64,000 bases of DNA, taken from Platycnemis pennipes (lineage: Eukaryota; Arthropoda; Insecta; Odonata; Platycnemididae). The notes under the pieces are model-generated. The model made no database searches, was not told the origin of the DNA, and saw only the letters and a list, made by a program, of their open reading frames with translations. Of the stretch, positions 11,461 to 22,999 are shown one piece after another. The DNA lies in the NCBI GenBank assembly GCA_933228895.1, contig OW121852.1:120647544-120711543 (forward strand), read 5' to 3'. Within the stretch, counting starts at the first letter, position 1. Each line of letters starts with the position of its first letter. The position numbers were made by a program, and so were the translations under genes.

Positions 11461-12570
11461 AGACGTGATGGAACGCTACCCCATGTGCAGTGTAACCACT
11501 ATTTTACGTCTATCAAAGAATACTTGATGTTTTAACGATAACGAATAAAACACTTAAAGATTTCGAATTGAGTCCCATTTTTTTGCCATGCTTGGAGTAC
11601 AGACGATTAATTTAACTGACGAATTCTATAATGACAGGAAATATTGATGATTTAATGGATCTTAAGGAAAAACAGATCGAATATCAAGGCATCAAGTTGA
11701 AAATTTAATGTGGTGTATATTTTATAAAATCATTTCCCCGTATTTCAACACTCCAATGTTTTTAATAGAGCTTATTAAATAAACGATACAAATTTTTCTT
11801 CAAATCCTAATTGCTGAAAAAATAGTTTTCATGGCGTACCTTTTATTATAAATTACAGTAATCGATTTATGTTTTATGCTGTTTGATTTCGGCACGCTAA
11901 ACGTAGGCATTAAAATTTTGAAACATGCACGTAGCACACGATCACTCACGTGAAGCCATATTTCAGTAACTATAATGCTTTTATATCAAGCCTACGTAAG
12001 GTCTCTTTAAGTATGAATAAACATTTCCATGACATTAGTCACAATGATTTTTGGAAGAGTGATTCAGATTTCTTTGCTTTGTCTTGATGTTTCATGCGCT
12101 TCAAGGTAGTTTTCCTATTTTTATCCAACAATAACACTAAAATGTAACATAAAGTGACAATAAAAAACAAAAAATTATAATACCGTATCCGAATTCGCTA
12201 TTTTAGTGAAAACGAAATATTAAAAAAATATTCATAAGTATATTTTTTTACAGTATTCGTGGCGGTACTTGCATTATAGAATGCTCTTTTTGCCTACTGC
12301 GTAACTCAATTTTGATTTCAAACAGAGATACTTTTGTGAAAAGCTTCCCTTACACTAAAATTAAAAGTGTCAAGGGAGTTCTCAATTCCATATTTTTTAA
12401 CGATGAAACATAGATAATCAAATGTTCCAGCCCTGTTCCGAGTGGAAAGCACAAAAATTTCGTCCCCTTAATGACGCCTAATGACGGATTACGAGAGCCC
12501 GACAATTTGCCCCGCAATTGGGCGCAATAATCCATTTTGCCACCGTCACGCCCCAAATGATGCTCCCCGC
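11461..12570. other. AT-rich unassigned DNA
   Basis: No gene, RNA or repeat family is recognised. Confidence 0.4.
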
Positions 12571-13090
12571 AAAATCCAAAATCCTGACGCACGCAACCCT
12601 TTCCCCAAGCCCCAACCCCTTTCCTTCCCTCTCCCCATCCTTCTGTTCCCACGCACCTCATATTCCGACATAACCGCCACTCTCCACAGCATCCCCTAAG
12701 TCCCATTATGAAATCAACCGCTCATCAAGCGTTTCTCGGAGCCCGAATCGGGAGGCAAACGGGCGGGAGAGAGGGGAGTCTGGGTGCTCCCCGGGGCTGG
12801 GCGCAAGAATTGGGGGGAGTGAAGAATGGGGTTGGCGCGCGAGCTCTTTCTGCTGGGGTGGGGTCAAATTGCCGCCAAAGAGCTAATTAGCCAACGGGGG
12901 AGAAAAGGGCAGTTTTGGAGGGATTGGGGGAAGGCGCTGGGATTAAAACTGCGGAAGCATCGCCATGGAAAGGGTTGAAGAGGGTGGGCGGAGGGTTGAA
13001 AGGGATGTTACTGGGCGTTTGGGGGCTGACGCGAGAGGGGATAGATGGGAAGGGTGGCGGACCTGCAGATGGAGCGTTTAGCACATCTCA
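12571..13090. repeat. GC-rich island, pyrimidine to purine switch
   Basis: The plus strand is C/T-rich to about 12670, then strongly G-rich from 12740 to 13070, with several GGGG-containing clusters able to form G-quadruplexes. Overlapping frames on both strands are skew artefacts. No promoter motif is seen. Confidence 0.45.
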
Positions 13091-13574
13091 TTCAACCACC
13101 AGAGATGACTCATCAAAGTGTCGAACGACTACCTTACGGGCCATCGTGGACGACTTGGCGGGTACCCAAGTGCTATCTGACGCGGACTCCACCTCAACTC
13201 TCGGCTGAGCACTCATGAGATATTACCTATAAAGTAATATATTCGCGTAAGACAGGCTTTGGTGCAATGAATTCTTAGAAACTGTAGTTAATGCCTATTT
13301 AGTATCCTTAACAATTAAATTGCGAGTGAAAGAACAAACAAAAAAAAACCTTTTAAGTTCCACTGTACTTATAATAAAATCCAACCGATTTTAACGACTG
13401 AAAGCGGAATTGTCAAGCATCGACCTTTTATCATTGTACTACATTTAGTTTTCCTCATTGATCCACAACGTTTCACCAAACTCGATCAATTTCATACGAA
13501 AATAAGCAACTTGATCATGTGTTAAATATTTTCTATTTTCCACACATCACCAGGAACTTCCAAAGGAAAAAGTT

Positions 13575-13650
13575 TTCTTGGAGCGAGAATCGAACCACGG
13601 CCCTTAGGTTTTTGAGGCAAATACGCAGACCACCACGCTGTAAACATCCT
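13575..13650 (-). mobile_element. tRNA-derived SINE head
   Basis: On the minus strand an A-box-like TACAGCGTGGTGGTC (13628-13642) precedes a B box GGTTCGATTC (13587-13596) by about 32 bases, the spacing of a tRNA-type Pol III promoter. The sequence does not fold into a clean tRNA cloverleaf, so this is a SINE head or a decayed tRNA pseudogene. I could not define the 3' body or any target duplication. Confidence 0.5.
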
Positions 13651-15133
13651 ACAGTGGCATATTAACATCCTTTGCGATTGTATATAGTATACATCATAAA
13701 TAGGTATACAGAGACTTTAAAACCCAAAACTATCCTATGAATACTCTCCTCGACGCATCGTAATGACGAATGAGACCTTATGAATATATTTACTCTTTAA
13801 ATATTGCGTTTAGGATCTGGAATGCTGGGTCTTCAGATAATGTTGCATGAGAGCCTAGTCGAGAGATGAGGTGGAGCCCACGCACGGTTACCAAGTAGGG
13901 CTGAGCAAAACTTCTATTTCCTGGTCGCATTTGCGAATAGCTACTGCTAACCACAATTAGCAGAAGGAAATAGCAGATAATGTTAGCCTCTGATAGATCT
14001 AGTCATGGAGTAACTATTGATTTTTAAGTGCAGATGGACAAAGCCTACTTAGCAGACGTCAGCAGATATCAAACGTATCACGATACTACTACTTGGTAAG
14101 CTCTAAGTGAAACTGCAGGGATTTAAATCGCATTATATTTTCGTTTAAGCAGTTTTACGCGACTTACATAATCACTTACAAATCAAATATCAAGCCCACA
14201 TTGCAAGGCAGGAATACAGGGATAAGTAAAAGAGAAATTCACTGCACTACAGACAGATTCAAATATTTGTTCCCCAAAAAATTCGTGACCATAACAACTT
14301 CAAGGCCTCTCACACCATGATGCCTTCATGAAGTAAGTTTGCCTTAACAAGAAAATTAAATTGCACACATTAGATCAATACGACTAAATGTAATAAACAT
14401 AGATACAATTAAGATATTGGATTTTTTCATTTATTTTAGGATTTTAGCATGTCCGCATGAAATGTTTTTTATGCGTAATGCATGTTTGTAGAACACCTCA
14501 AATGTTTCTTTGCATCTTGGATGAAAAGTAGAGCTTTAAGTGTGCGTCCCGCATGATATTGATAGCAATACCTCCTTAGATATGCAGAACACGTAAAGTC
14601 CAGCTGGCAGTAGAAGAGTTAGAAGCTATTTCTGCCTGACGTTAACAGTTGCTATATGCTAATGAACAATAGCAGTCTAAAAAAAGCAGGTTGCGAATTG
14701 GGCAGCCACTTCTATCAAGTAAATAAAACTCCCTTGATTAGATGTACACAGTTGCAGAGAAATGTCTTACATTGACAATGTTTGACAAACGCCGGAACAT
14801 CACAAAATAAGTGGTTAGCTAAAATATAATCAAAGATTTAAGTATAATAAAACCCTCAGCAGGGAATGTCGCTTTATTATTTCAACGTTTATATACAAGT
14901 ACATCAATACGTAAAACCCTAGACGAGGCAGCTTACGGAAGAAATTTATTTCCCACAGAATAGAGGTAAAAGGTAGATTTTGGCGAATGAATTAAATAAG
15001 AGACTGAATTTCAAAAATCCTTTTAAAATTTCGTGAGCTGAACGGCGGCGAACGAAACCACTTGAAACATTAGGATACGAAATTCAAAACTCCTTCTAGC
15101 AGATTCCTCTTTAATGGAACCATCAAAAAAAAT
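13651..15133. other. AT-rich unassigned DNA
   Basis: No supported gene or repeat is seen between the SINE head and the RTE insertion. Confidence 0.4.
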
Positions 15134-15143
15134 TAAAAACCAT
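15134..15143. repeat. Target-site duplication, 3' side of the RTE element
   Basis: TAAAAACCAT is repeated exactly at 17480-17489, at the other end of the retrotransposon. Because the element's tail is itself CAT-rich on this strand, the inner boundary could shift by a few bases. Confidence 0.75.
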
Positions 15144-15158
15144 CATCATCATTAGTCA

Positions 15159-15930
15159 TCAATCCTCAGATTGGTTTGACGCAGCTCTACACTGAGTTCT
15201 TCTATCGGCTAATCTCTTCATATTTACGTATTTCTTCTCTTCCACATCCTTCATCACTTGGTGCATATATCTCACTCGAGGCCTACCTTTGCCATTATTC
15301 CCATCCACCTGTCCTTCTACGATTGTCTTAATCAGGCCATCATGTCTTAAGATAGGGCCGATTAAGTTATCCCGTCTTCTTCTTAAGAGTTTTCAGCAGG
15401 CTTCTTTTTTCTCCAATTCTTCTTAAGACTTCTTCGTTTGACACTTGGTCGTTCCATTTTATCTTCATCATTTTTCTGTGGCACCACATTTCGAATGCTT
15501 TCACCCTTTTCTTCTCCACTACTGTCATCGTCCATGCCTCACTGCCGTGAAGAGAAATGCTCCAGATGTACGTCCTCATGAATTGTTTTCTTACTTCTAC
15601 GCTTGTATTTTCCGATGTTTGTAGGTTCTTCTTTTGATAGAATGTCCTCTTTGTCTGAGCTATTCTTCTGGTTATTTCTTTCTTGTTTCCTCTATCATTG
15701 GTTACTCGGCTTCCCAGGTAACAGAACTCTTTCACCTCTTCCAGTATTTGCTTCCCTAGTTTAATGTTGGTTTTGGTCTCTTCTCTTTTACTGCTAACCA
15801 ATATCTTAGTTTTATTCTTATTGATCTTCAGATGGTATCTGGCCATTGTCCTTTCCATGGTTATTAGAGTCTTATTTAGACCCTTCTCTGTCTCTGATAC
15901 GAGTGTTATGTCATCAGCAAATCGCAGCAT
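15159..15930 (-). pseudogene. RTE ORF, reverse transcriptase C-terminal half
   Basis: The frame opens just before the catalytic FADD (about 15902-15921), followed by the thumb and connection segment with GSEAWT and FEMWCHRKM motifs typical of RTE-type ORFs. The continuous frame ends at 15367, but a frameshift near 15370-15385 (in an R/K-rich segment) restores homology down to the natural stop at 15159-15161, ending ...NQSED. A stop at 15940-15942 separates this part from the preceding RT segment; it reads as a single-base change from a Gln codon. Confidence 0.82.
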
Positions 15931-15931
15931 G

Positions 15932-16340
15932 CTAATGTTTTATCCGTGGATGTGCACTCCAGAAGACTTCTCTTTGATTTCGTTGATGGCTCTCTCGATG
16001 TAAACATTGCAAATTACGGGAGACAGTGCACAGCCTTGTCTCACTCCTTTCTTTATTCTTATCAAGCGTTGAACTTAAATCCACGCTGTCAAAAGCCTTC
16101 TCTAAATCCACGAATGCAATGAACGTCGGTTTGTTCTTCTCCATTCTCTTCTCTATGAGCAGCCTAAGGGTCAGTATTACTTCTCTTGTACCCTTACTTT
16201 TCTTGAATCCAAATTGATCTTCATCCAGAAACTCCTCAGCTTTTCGTTCTATTCTTCTGTAGATGATCCTTATCAATATCTTCGACGTATATGTTGTAAG
16301 GCTTATAGTTCTAAAATGTTCGCATTCTCCGTTCTCCTCT
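15932..16340 (-). pseudogene. RTE ORF, reverse transcriptase N-terminal half with internal deletion
   Basis: The segment includes QFGF, then FVDLEKAFDSVD (RT block with the first catalytic Asp; around 16080-16115), and GVRQGCALSP (about 16026-16055) in another frame. Between AFDSVD and the I-R-I-K-K-G-V-R-Q-G-C block nearly all of the usual intervening residues (some tens) are missing, so the palm is incomplete. This deletion also causes a frameshift. The element could not make an active RT even if the nonsense codons were absent. Confidence 0.8.
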
Positions 16341-16941
16341 TTTATGGAATAGGAATGATGATGTTTTTCTGGAAGTACATTGGCATTTCTCCTGTTGAGT
16401 ACATGTCGCTGATGGTTTTGTAAAGATGGGTTAATGTCTTCTCTCCTGCATTTTTAATTAGTTTTGCAGGAATATCATCAATTCCAGAAGCATTATTCAT
16501 GCGAAGGTCCCTTACTGCTGCGTCAAATTCCAATCTTAATATTGGTGCTCCCATATCATCCCCTTCGACTTCGCTTTCCTCTTCGATCACTTTCGTGCTG
16601 AGATGGTTTCCGTTGTATCATTCTTCCAGATATTCTTTCCATCTATTCACTTTGTCTTCATTTTCAATCAAAAGTTCTCCATTATTGTCCCTTATGGTAT
16701 TGCATCTTGAGCTCCGTTCTTTGAAGTGGTTCCTCACTATCCTATAGGCAGCTTCCACCTTTCCAAGTGCAAGGTGGTTTTGCATCTCTTCGCATAGATT
16801 CTTCATCCACATTTCTCTAGCTTTTCTGGCTTTACGACTTACTTCGTTCCTTATTATTTTGTAAAAAAGTTGCCCTTCCTCCGTTTTCGCATTCTTGTAC
16901 TTTCTTCTTTCTTCAATCAGGTCTAAGACTTCTTCCGTGAT
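16341..16941 (-). pseudogene. RTE ORF, linker between endonuclease and RT
   Basis: Two open pieces (16618-16812 and 16342-16590 on the minus strand) are joined in frame across one stop (TGA at 16618-16620). They contain N-x-x-E-x-x-x-x-W-x-x-Y-L-E-E and N-x-A-S-G-x-D-D-I-P-A-K-L-I-K, the classic pre-RT signature of endonuclease-type LINEs. A frameshift near 16340, just after IIPIP, separates this from the RT block that follows. Upstream it meets the endonuclease piece at a TAG codon (16942-16944). Confidence 0.8.
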
Positions 16942-17479
16942 CTATGGCTTCTTGGCAACTTTTCTTCTTCCAAGAGCATCCCTTGCGGCTTCCAGTAGTC
17001 CACATTTGATGTTTTCCCGATGTTCTTCCACTGATTTCTCAGTCATGTCCTCTCCTATGATGTTTCCCACCGCTTTTTGAAATGGCTGCTGGTGTTGAGC
17101 CTCCTTCAATTTTTCCACTTGCCATGTTTTCTTCAATTTATTATTCTTCACTGTTTTCTTCAATTTATTGAATTTTAGATGGCATTTCATCATCACTAAA
17201 TTATGGTCACTTTCGATGTCTGCCCAAGGGTAGCTTTTGCAGTCCTTCACCTGGTTTCTAAATCTCTGCCTCACTAAAGTGTAGTCTATCTGAAATATTC
17301 TTCTATCTCCTGGAATTTTCCACGTGTACTTTCTTCGGTTGTGGTTTTTAAACAATGTGTTTGCAACCACCAACTTATACTGTGTGCAGAACTCCAGAAG
17401 TCTTTCTCCTCTTTCATTTCGGTTTCCCAATCCATATTTCCCAGCTATTCTTCCATCTTGACCTTCACCGACACCGCCA
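16942..17479 (-). pseudogene. RTE ORF, endonuclease C-terminal part
   Basis: The exonuclease-endonuclease-phosphatase fold is represented by its last third. The frame from 17479 reads V-G-E-G-x-D-G-R-I-x-G-K-Y-G-L-G-N-R-N-E-R-G, followed by YTW, IDY and the catalytic SDH (near 17201-17209). The frame closes at TAG 16942-16944, where related elements carry Trp. The N-terminal catalytic residues were never copied here because of the 5' truncation, so this fragment has no nicking activity. Confidence 0.82.
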
Positions 17480-17489
17480 TAAAAACCAT
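17480..17489. repeat. Target-site duplication, 5' side of the RTE element
   Basis: TAAAAACCAT is identical to 15134-15143 and marks the 5' truncation junction of the insertion. Confidence 0.75.
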
Positions 17490-17940
17490 AAATTTAGAAT
17501 AATGAAAGAATGATGTATTCTAATCTAAATTACATAGAACAACAATTAAAATCCAGATGGTAGGTTTCATATTACAGACAGTCCTCACACCTATATTGGA
17601 AAGGGGAAATCGAATTAAACAAAATAAAAGCCAAAACACTTAAGAGTGTCGTTGATTATTATCTGTCGTAGAGTAGGTAGTGCGAGAAACAATTTTTCAA
17701 TTAAATACTAAGCAGGGGAGTGATGCGAACCGGAGTAAATCCCAGAGAAATACACTTTCCTGGAGATATAATGTCTACTAGGCAATATTGGGCAGCCACA
17801 ACCAATGACACAGGGGTACTTCGGTCCATGTGGAAAGCCAAAATACTATCGGCGGACGTGAGATTAGAACATCCTTTGTACGAAAGGGTTGTGAACATAG
17901 GGGAGAACGAATAAATATTCTAAGCACATGGCTCGTCGGC
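17490..17940. other. Unassigned DNA
   Basis: No gene is recognised; the short overlapping frames have no motif. Confidence 0.4.
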
Positions 17941-18310
17941 GGGAAATACAGGGAAGGGAATAGTCGTGCCCTCGTGTCTTTCTCGCTCGGGAGGAGCTCG
18001 GCATAGGGTGCAGGGGCACAATGGAGTCGAAGTGCAATCAGTGCCGGAGACAATGGAGGGGGGGGAGGAGAGAGAAAGGCGTGGGAGGGGCAGAGAGCGG
18101 ATGGGTCGGCGGGGAAAGGAGGCAGACTCGCCACTGAATGAAAAGCGGAGATAATCGCTCCAGAAGATGACGGCCTCTTCGGGATCGGTTTTGAATGGCT
18201 GATCAGGGAATGAGGCAGGTGGTCGCTCTCCACCCATTTAGTGACACTCCGACTGAAATTAGAACGGAGCTGACGGCACGCCTGACGGGGAAAGAATGAC
18301 GACCAACAGC
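17941..18310. repeat. GC-rich purine-skewed island
   Basis: G/A-rich on the plus strand around 18040-18130. The 193-codon minus-strand frame across this area (17778-18359) is Ser/Pro/Leu-rich and is read as an artefact of the skew. Confidence 0.4.
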
Positions 18311-18653
18311 GTTTGGACAAATGGACAAAAATGAAGAGCTGCGGTGTCGATAGATTCATGTTGCATCTAACTCTTCATTCGTAAACGCAAGTCTATTTCT
18401 GGATACCTCAAATTCATATTGCGTTAATATTGCTCGAGAAAATGTATTTTACGGACACAAAAATTAAATTTATCAACGCAAGGATCTGGATTCTTCTATA
18501 AAGGCGTTTTAATTAACGTCATTAGTTTTCCTATTTATTGACTCCCGATACGAAGACGTTTTAACTCTTCCCTTGCGAATTCCATTTTCAGCATAGTTCT
18601 CAATGAAATATCATTTAAACACAGAAAAAATAAATAAAGCAATAATTATACGT

Positions 18654-18663
18654 TAGGTGGCGC
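18654..18663 (+). promoter_or_regulatory. CTCF-like core motif
   Basis: TAGGTGGCGC fits the conserved core of the CTCF binding consensus (YAGRKGGCGC) with no mismatch, and CTCF is conserved in insects. The flanking upstream bases (CGT) do not extend the match strongly. A 10-bp match is expected now and then by chance, so this is only a candidate architectural-protein site. Confidence 0.3.
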
Positions 18664-19259
18664 TGCACCACAGCGACTTGATTTATATAACTTCGTATAT
18701 CTGCACATAGGTCGCAGTGCAGGTCCTTTTAATGCTTTTCCTCGGAAGAAGGGAATTCAGTAGATTATAGCGTGTGCAAACGTGTTTTTTTCGAGGCCGT
18801 GGAGAAAAATCGATAGCGTTACAGTGAAACAAAATTAGTCCACCATAGTCAATTTTAACAACGACAGGGGGGGTTTAAATAATTAGTTATGCGTTTCTTT
18901 GAGTCTTCATGTTGTGATTTTTCTAAATTATTTTATTTTAATTGATATACATGATATAAACAGCTATTGTTAGTTTTATTTCAGTTGCGGCATACATTAA
19001 CGGGGAGTTGCCTTATATTAAATTTTTAATACGGCGTAGGAGGCATTGCATATGGATTTATAGATACCTCAAAAGGGTTTTAACAGGAGCAATATTAAAT
19101 TCACAGCTGTTGTTAATTGCAGAAAATGGTTCACTTTAAACAACACCAGACGCAAATCATCTGAAACAGGACTTGAATCAATTACTTGAATGTTGAATTT
19201 CTACCTTATGTGTTGTGCCACGGTGAATAAGTATTAGGATCAAGAAAAATTTTCAACGT
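18664..19259. other. AT-rich unassigned DNA
   Basis: No supported gene or repeat. Confidence 0.4.
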
Positions 19260-19345
19260 GATAAAAGATGGATAGATGGATGGAGTATATTTTGAGGGGT
19301 AATGGGGTACTGAACAGGGTTATTAAGGAATGATATTTACTGAGA
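19260..19345 (+). pseudogene. Possible LINE ORF C-terminal relic
   Basis: One plus-strand frame from about 19277 reads W-M-E-Y-I-L-R-G-N-G-V-L-x-x-V-I-K-E before a stop. It resembles the (W)-x-x-x-x-L-R-G-x-G-L-L-K-x-V-x-E-G segment found near the C-terminus of RTE-type ORFs. Downstream sequence is full of stops and cannot be aligned by eye. The call rests on this single short motif. Confidence 0.3.
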
Positions 19346-19677
19346 GCAGAAGAGGAGAAAAATACTGTGTTATGAATGGCGTGAGGTATGAAGAAAGTGT
19401 ACAAGCTTAGAATGATTTAATAGTATAAGTGATTGACCTGGGAGTAAGGCAAGACAGGGCCAGTATTTGATTGGAATAGGATTATGTGCTATCCATAGAC
19501 TTGTGATTGTTGGTAGAGTAATACTGATGGCTATGAAACGTTTAGCAGTACTGCAATGATAAGACCCACGCCATGCAGGTAAGGGGACTCATTCATCAAC
19601 ATGTTGTAGAGTAAAGGGTTTTCATACCATAAATCATGATGCCTTTGGAGTCGATCAAACTGAAGCAGTTCTGTTAT

Positions 19678-19728
19678 GGCGTGCATAGAACAGGGTCACC
19701 TGTGACCCTGTTCTATCCTCGCCACGCC
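19678..19728. repeat. Near-perfect inverted repeat (hairpin)
   Basis: Arms ATAGAACAGGGTCAC (19685-19699) and its exact complement (19702-19716) are separated by only CT. An outer GGCGTG/CACGCC pair (19678-19683 with 19723-19728) extends the stem beyond a small bulge. No family was recognised. It lies in otherwise featureless sequence. Confidence 0.85.
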
Positions 19729-20650
19729 CTGACCACGGGTGGAATAGGGTGACAGGTTATCTAAAGCGTAAATCAGTTCAGAGAATCTCAAAGTCCCAAC
19801 TACTTTCCAATCCTTAGCGCATTATAATTCCATTCCTACCAAGGTATTTATGGTTTTGAGGGCAATTGTGTACAGTATACAATGCCCTATGCTGGTTTCT
19901 AAAAATCATGAATGCTTTTGTAGGACAGGAAACACGGCTACAACTCCAAATCAAGGTTAACCACAGTTTTAAACTAAAAGCACAGCAGCACAGCTGGGTG
20001 GAAACGTTCATCAACAGAGAATTTTAATTTTACCTTAGATACTCTGTAAAATTATGAAGTGACATCCCAATCAATGACCGGAAGAACAAAGGAACAGAAC
20101 GGTAACAAGCACTGAAGAGACTAACTGAGATGGAAAACAATACAGTTTTGAGGTTTTTCCAAATCTGGCAACGTGGTATAACAAAGTATCCAATTGATGA
20201 TACCCTTATTGAAGTATTTATTCATGTAAAGCAACTATTGAGATCCAAACTTTAACTGTGCATTCCATGTAATAAATGTATAGTAAATAAATAAATGCAC
20301 TACAATTGAACAAATGTGGATAAAAATTAATCTACAAGCACTCATTCAATTAAAGAATGTGTTGAAACAATTAGACTTCCATAATCATCCGAAACAAAAC
20401 TTTAAGCCAGCATCATAAAAAGTAACCTAATTCGCTTTACAAATGTATAGCTGTACTTCTGTGAGGGATAAATTTACACAAAAACTTAAGTCACCATACT
20501 TTACCAAAAGTTTTGTAATCCCAAATTAATTTTCGTTTTGTTAATTTAATTGATACTTAAGTATTCGTTACTTTTTAGAAAATAGACAGCACGATTTATG
20601 GTGTTAATAGAAAAATCTACCAAACAGTAGCATTTGTGGCTGATGAAGCA
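19729..20650. other. AT-rich unassigned DNA
   Basis: No gene or repeat family is recognised. Confidence 0.4.
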
Positions 20651-20651
20651 A

Positions 20652-20729
20652 ATTTACGCTACCGATATTCTAAGTTCAGTGAATCTTATGATTTACGCTA
20701 CCGATATTCTATGTTAGGTGAACAATTAT
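20652..20729 (+). repeat. Two-copy 39-bp tandem repeat
   Basis: ATTTACGCTACCGATATTCTA begins at 20652 and again at 20691, with similar sequence after each. The period is a multiple of three, so the plus-strand frame reads L-R-Y-R-Y-S twice (frame 20636-20848). This is probably a simple local duplication. Confidence 0.7.
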
Positions 20730-22852
20730 GTTTTCCGAAGGTGAACGTTGGGAACGTTTATAAGTCTTCCTCGCTGAAATGGCTAAAAAATACAGGGAAT
20801 GAAATTTTTTTTCTTTCCCAGGAAATTCTCGTTTCACAAAAGGACTGAAGTGAAGCAATTATGAAGAAAAAAATCAGTTAAACACAATGAGTCTTTGGTC
20901 TTTCAAACCCTCTCTAATTTATGTAGCTACCTAATGGCAAAACATCGGATGGAGACCCAAATATTATTCCAGAAGCCCATGCCACGTATCTAGGGTAGTC
21001 CAGGAAGACATACGGGTTATAAGTAAGTAAATATGTTTTAATAAGCAGTGATTTAGGGACTTAAATTTAAATTCTCTTAGGGAGACAGTGTCCTTCATAA
21101 ATTATGCATTACCTTATCATATTTTGCTTCGATTCTCTCCAGCCAGAGATACTTCTCATCAAAGTTCCCACGGTATTCTTCCGCGTATTCTGAATACAGA
21201 CAAATGGAAATTAACTCATACGTCGACTAATCAAGATGATGTATTCTGTGACATGTTGAGACTGACATGAACTTCTATCTACTGTATAGGGCATGTAGAG
21301 TACGAAGAATATAAATTGAAAATTAATAAAATACCTATTTTTCACAAACTATTAGCATAGGAAATAATTCCTAATGGACGTGAACATTAGTTTCTGACGT
21401 ACTCTACCCAAAATCACATGTGTAGCAAGAATAAAACTATAACAAGCAAATATTTATATTATTATATCCCATGATTATTTGCCGATTGGGTCTAATTTCT
21501 TGATTAGACAAGAAATATAAAATAAAAGCATCTCCAACTTAATCAGTGGCATTTTATTTGCATATTTCCGGTAGCAAAAACTAAAATATATTCCGAAGCA
21601 TATTAAAAATTATTTTGCATACATGTACCACACTAATAAAGAGTATGATGGATCAAACTACCGTTAAACGACGGATCAATGAAACGCAGCATCAACTAAT
21701 GTAGGGTGATTACAGACGGTATTCAATTGATAATTTATATACAACTCCAGCAGTTAAAACGTTGCCGGGAAAAAATCACTGCATTAACACAAATGAAGAT
21801 CCAGAGAATTCCATTAGGGTTTGCCGTGACAGAGTCTCAATGATCACTGAAACAATATTCCTAAAAGTTCACCCTTAATCGTTGAAACAATCAAAAATTC
21901 TCAGAGGATATCAATCAATTTTTAATGGCATTATTACAGAATTAAGGGCGTAATATAGTGGCAAAATTACGCCTGTAATGGGTTTTTATTACTGCCTCAG
22001 GCATCAGATGGGGGAAAAACGGAAACAAAGGAAGTGAGAAATTAATGTTTTGTAAACAATGGCGCGCACCAAGTGTGGAGAAAGAAGGTGGGAAAATAGG
22101 CGACGTAGTTATAATTCAGTCGGTATTTTTTTCTCTTCCTCCTCACAAATGGAAGCCCAATTCCCCCCTCCGTCCACTTCACGTAATTTCAGCTCATAAA
22201 GCTCCATTCCGACGGGAAAGGGGGAGGAATGAATGAGATTCGGAAAAAAATTACGACCCTTCAAGGGGTTAAAGCCTAGCTTCCTAATACACGCCCCATT
22301 TAAGACTTTAGAGCTAAAGGGTGTAATCAAACCCATGATGCAGGAGAGCGGCAAAAGGGGCTGACACCCCTCTAACTTATAGGTTCGAGGAAATGAGATT
22401 CAAAGGAAAACACCACTTAGAGTCTTAAAATGTTAGGGATTCATTTTTCTAATCAACGCCCTCGACAAATTATTTTTTTTAAATCGGAAACTTGCCGAAA
22501 AAAATACAGAAAAGAATATCATTAAAACTAATTAAAATTATAAGTCAAGGAATAGCGCAATCTGAAATAAGTGACTTGGCTGCAAACTGTAGGAATTAGT
22601 TTCCTTTTTCTGAAAACTTTACAATGACATTGTACTCGTACTCATATCATTCATATCAAAATGACCGAATTTTGCGATTGGTGCAAGATATTTTTGGGAA
22701 AACTCGTCGTTTTACCAGTCCATAAATAGCTCACGATCAACTCGGGTCTCGTGGTAATTCTACACCGATATCCAATATACAGTCGGGAGAATATAATGAC
22801 AGAGAATCACGATGCTGGAGATAAACAAACATTTAAAGAATTACTTTACGAA
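20730..22852. other. Unassigned DNA
   Basis: Mostly AT-rich, with a somewhat GC-richer stretch at 22050-22380. No gene or repeat is recognised. Confidence 0.4.
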
Positions 22853-22864
22853 AGTTTAAAATAT

Positions 22865-22999
22865 CAATATCATTAGTCAGCAATCCTGAGATCGGTTTGA
22901 CGCAGCTATCCACTGAATTCTTTTATCAGCTAATCTCTTCATATTTATACATTTCTTCTCTTTCACATCCTTCATAATTTGTTCTATACATCTCATACG
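22865..22999 (-). mobile_element. RTE-like LINE, very short 5'-truncated copy
   Basis: This 135-bp segment matches the last part of the element at 15144-17479 (compare 15151-15270). It covers the final codons of the ORF, the stop, and a short ATG-type tail at 22865. It is flanked by exact 12-bp direct repeats, AGTTTAAAATAT, at 22853-22864 and 23000-23011. The duplications prove independent retrotransposition rather than segmental duplication. Differences from the larger copy indicate a separate insertion of the same or a sister subfamily. Confidence 0.88.

Larger units (their letters stand above)
15144..17479 (-). mobile_element. RTE-like non-LTR retrotransposon, 5'-truncated and inactive
   Basis: A single insertion of 2,336 bp flanked by 10-bp direct repeats. 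Read on the minus strand it holds, in order: the C-terminal part of an AP-type endonuclease (17479-16945), a linker, a reverse transcriptase, the C-terminal tail ending at TGA 15159-15161, and only 15 nt of 3' UTR made of ATG repeats. A very short UTR with a microsatellite tail, and an endonuclease-RT single ORF, fit the RTE/BovB-like group. The 5' break falls within the endonuclease, just before a V-G-E-G motif, as expected from incomplete reverse transcription. A second copy of the same 3' end sits at 22865-22999. Confidence 0.88.

Noticed and set aside
17778..18359. 193-codon minus-strand frame
   Set aside because: Low-complexity translation across a purine-skewed island with no domain.
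18687..18699. Exact 13-bp match to one loxP arm (ATAACTTCGTATA)
   Set aside because: The 8-bp spacer position is not followed by the inverted second arm, so it is no recombination site; treated as coincidence.
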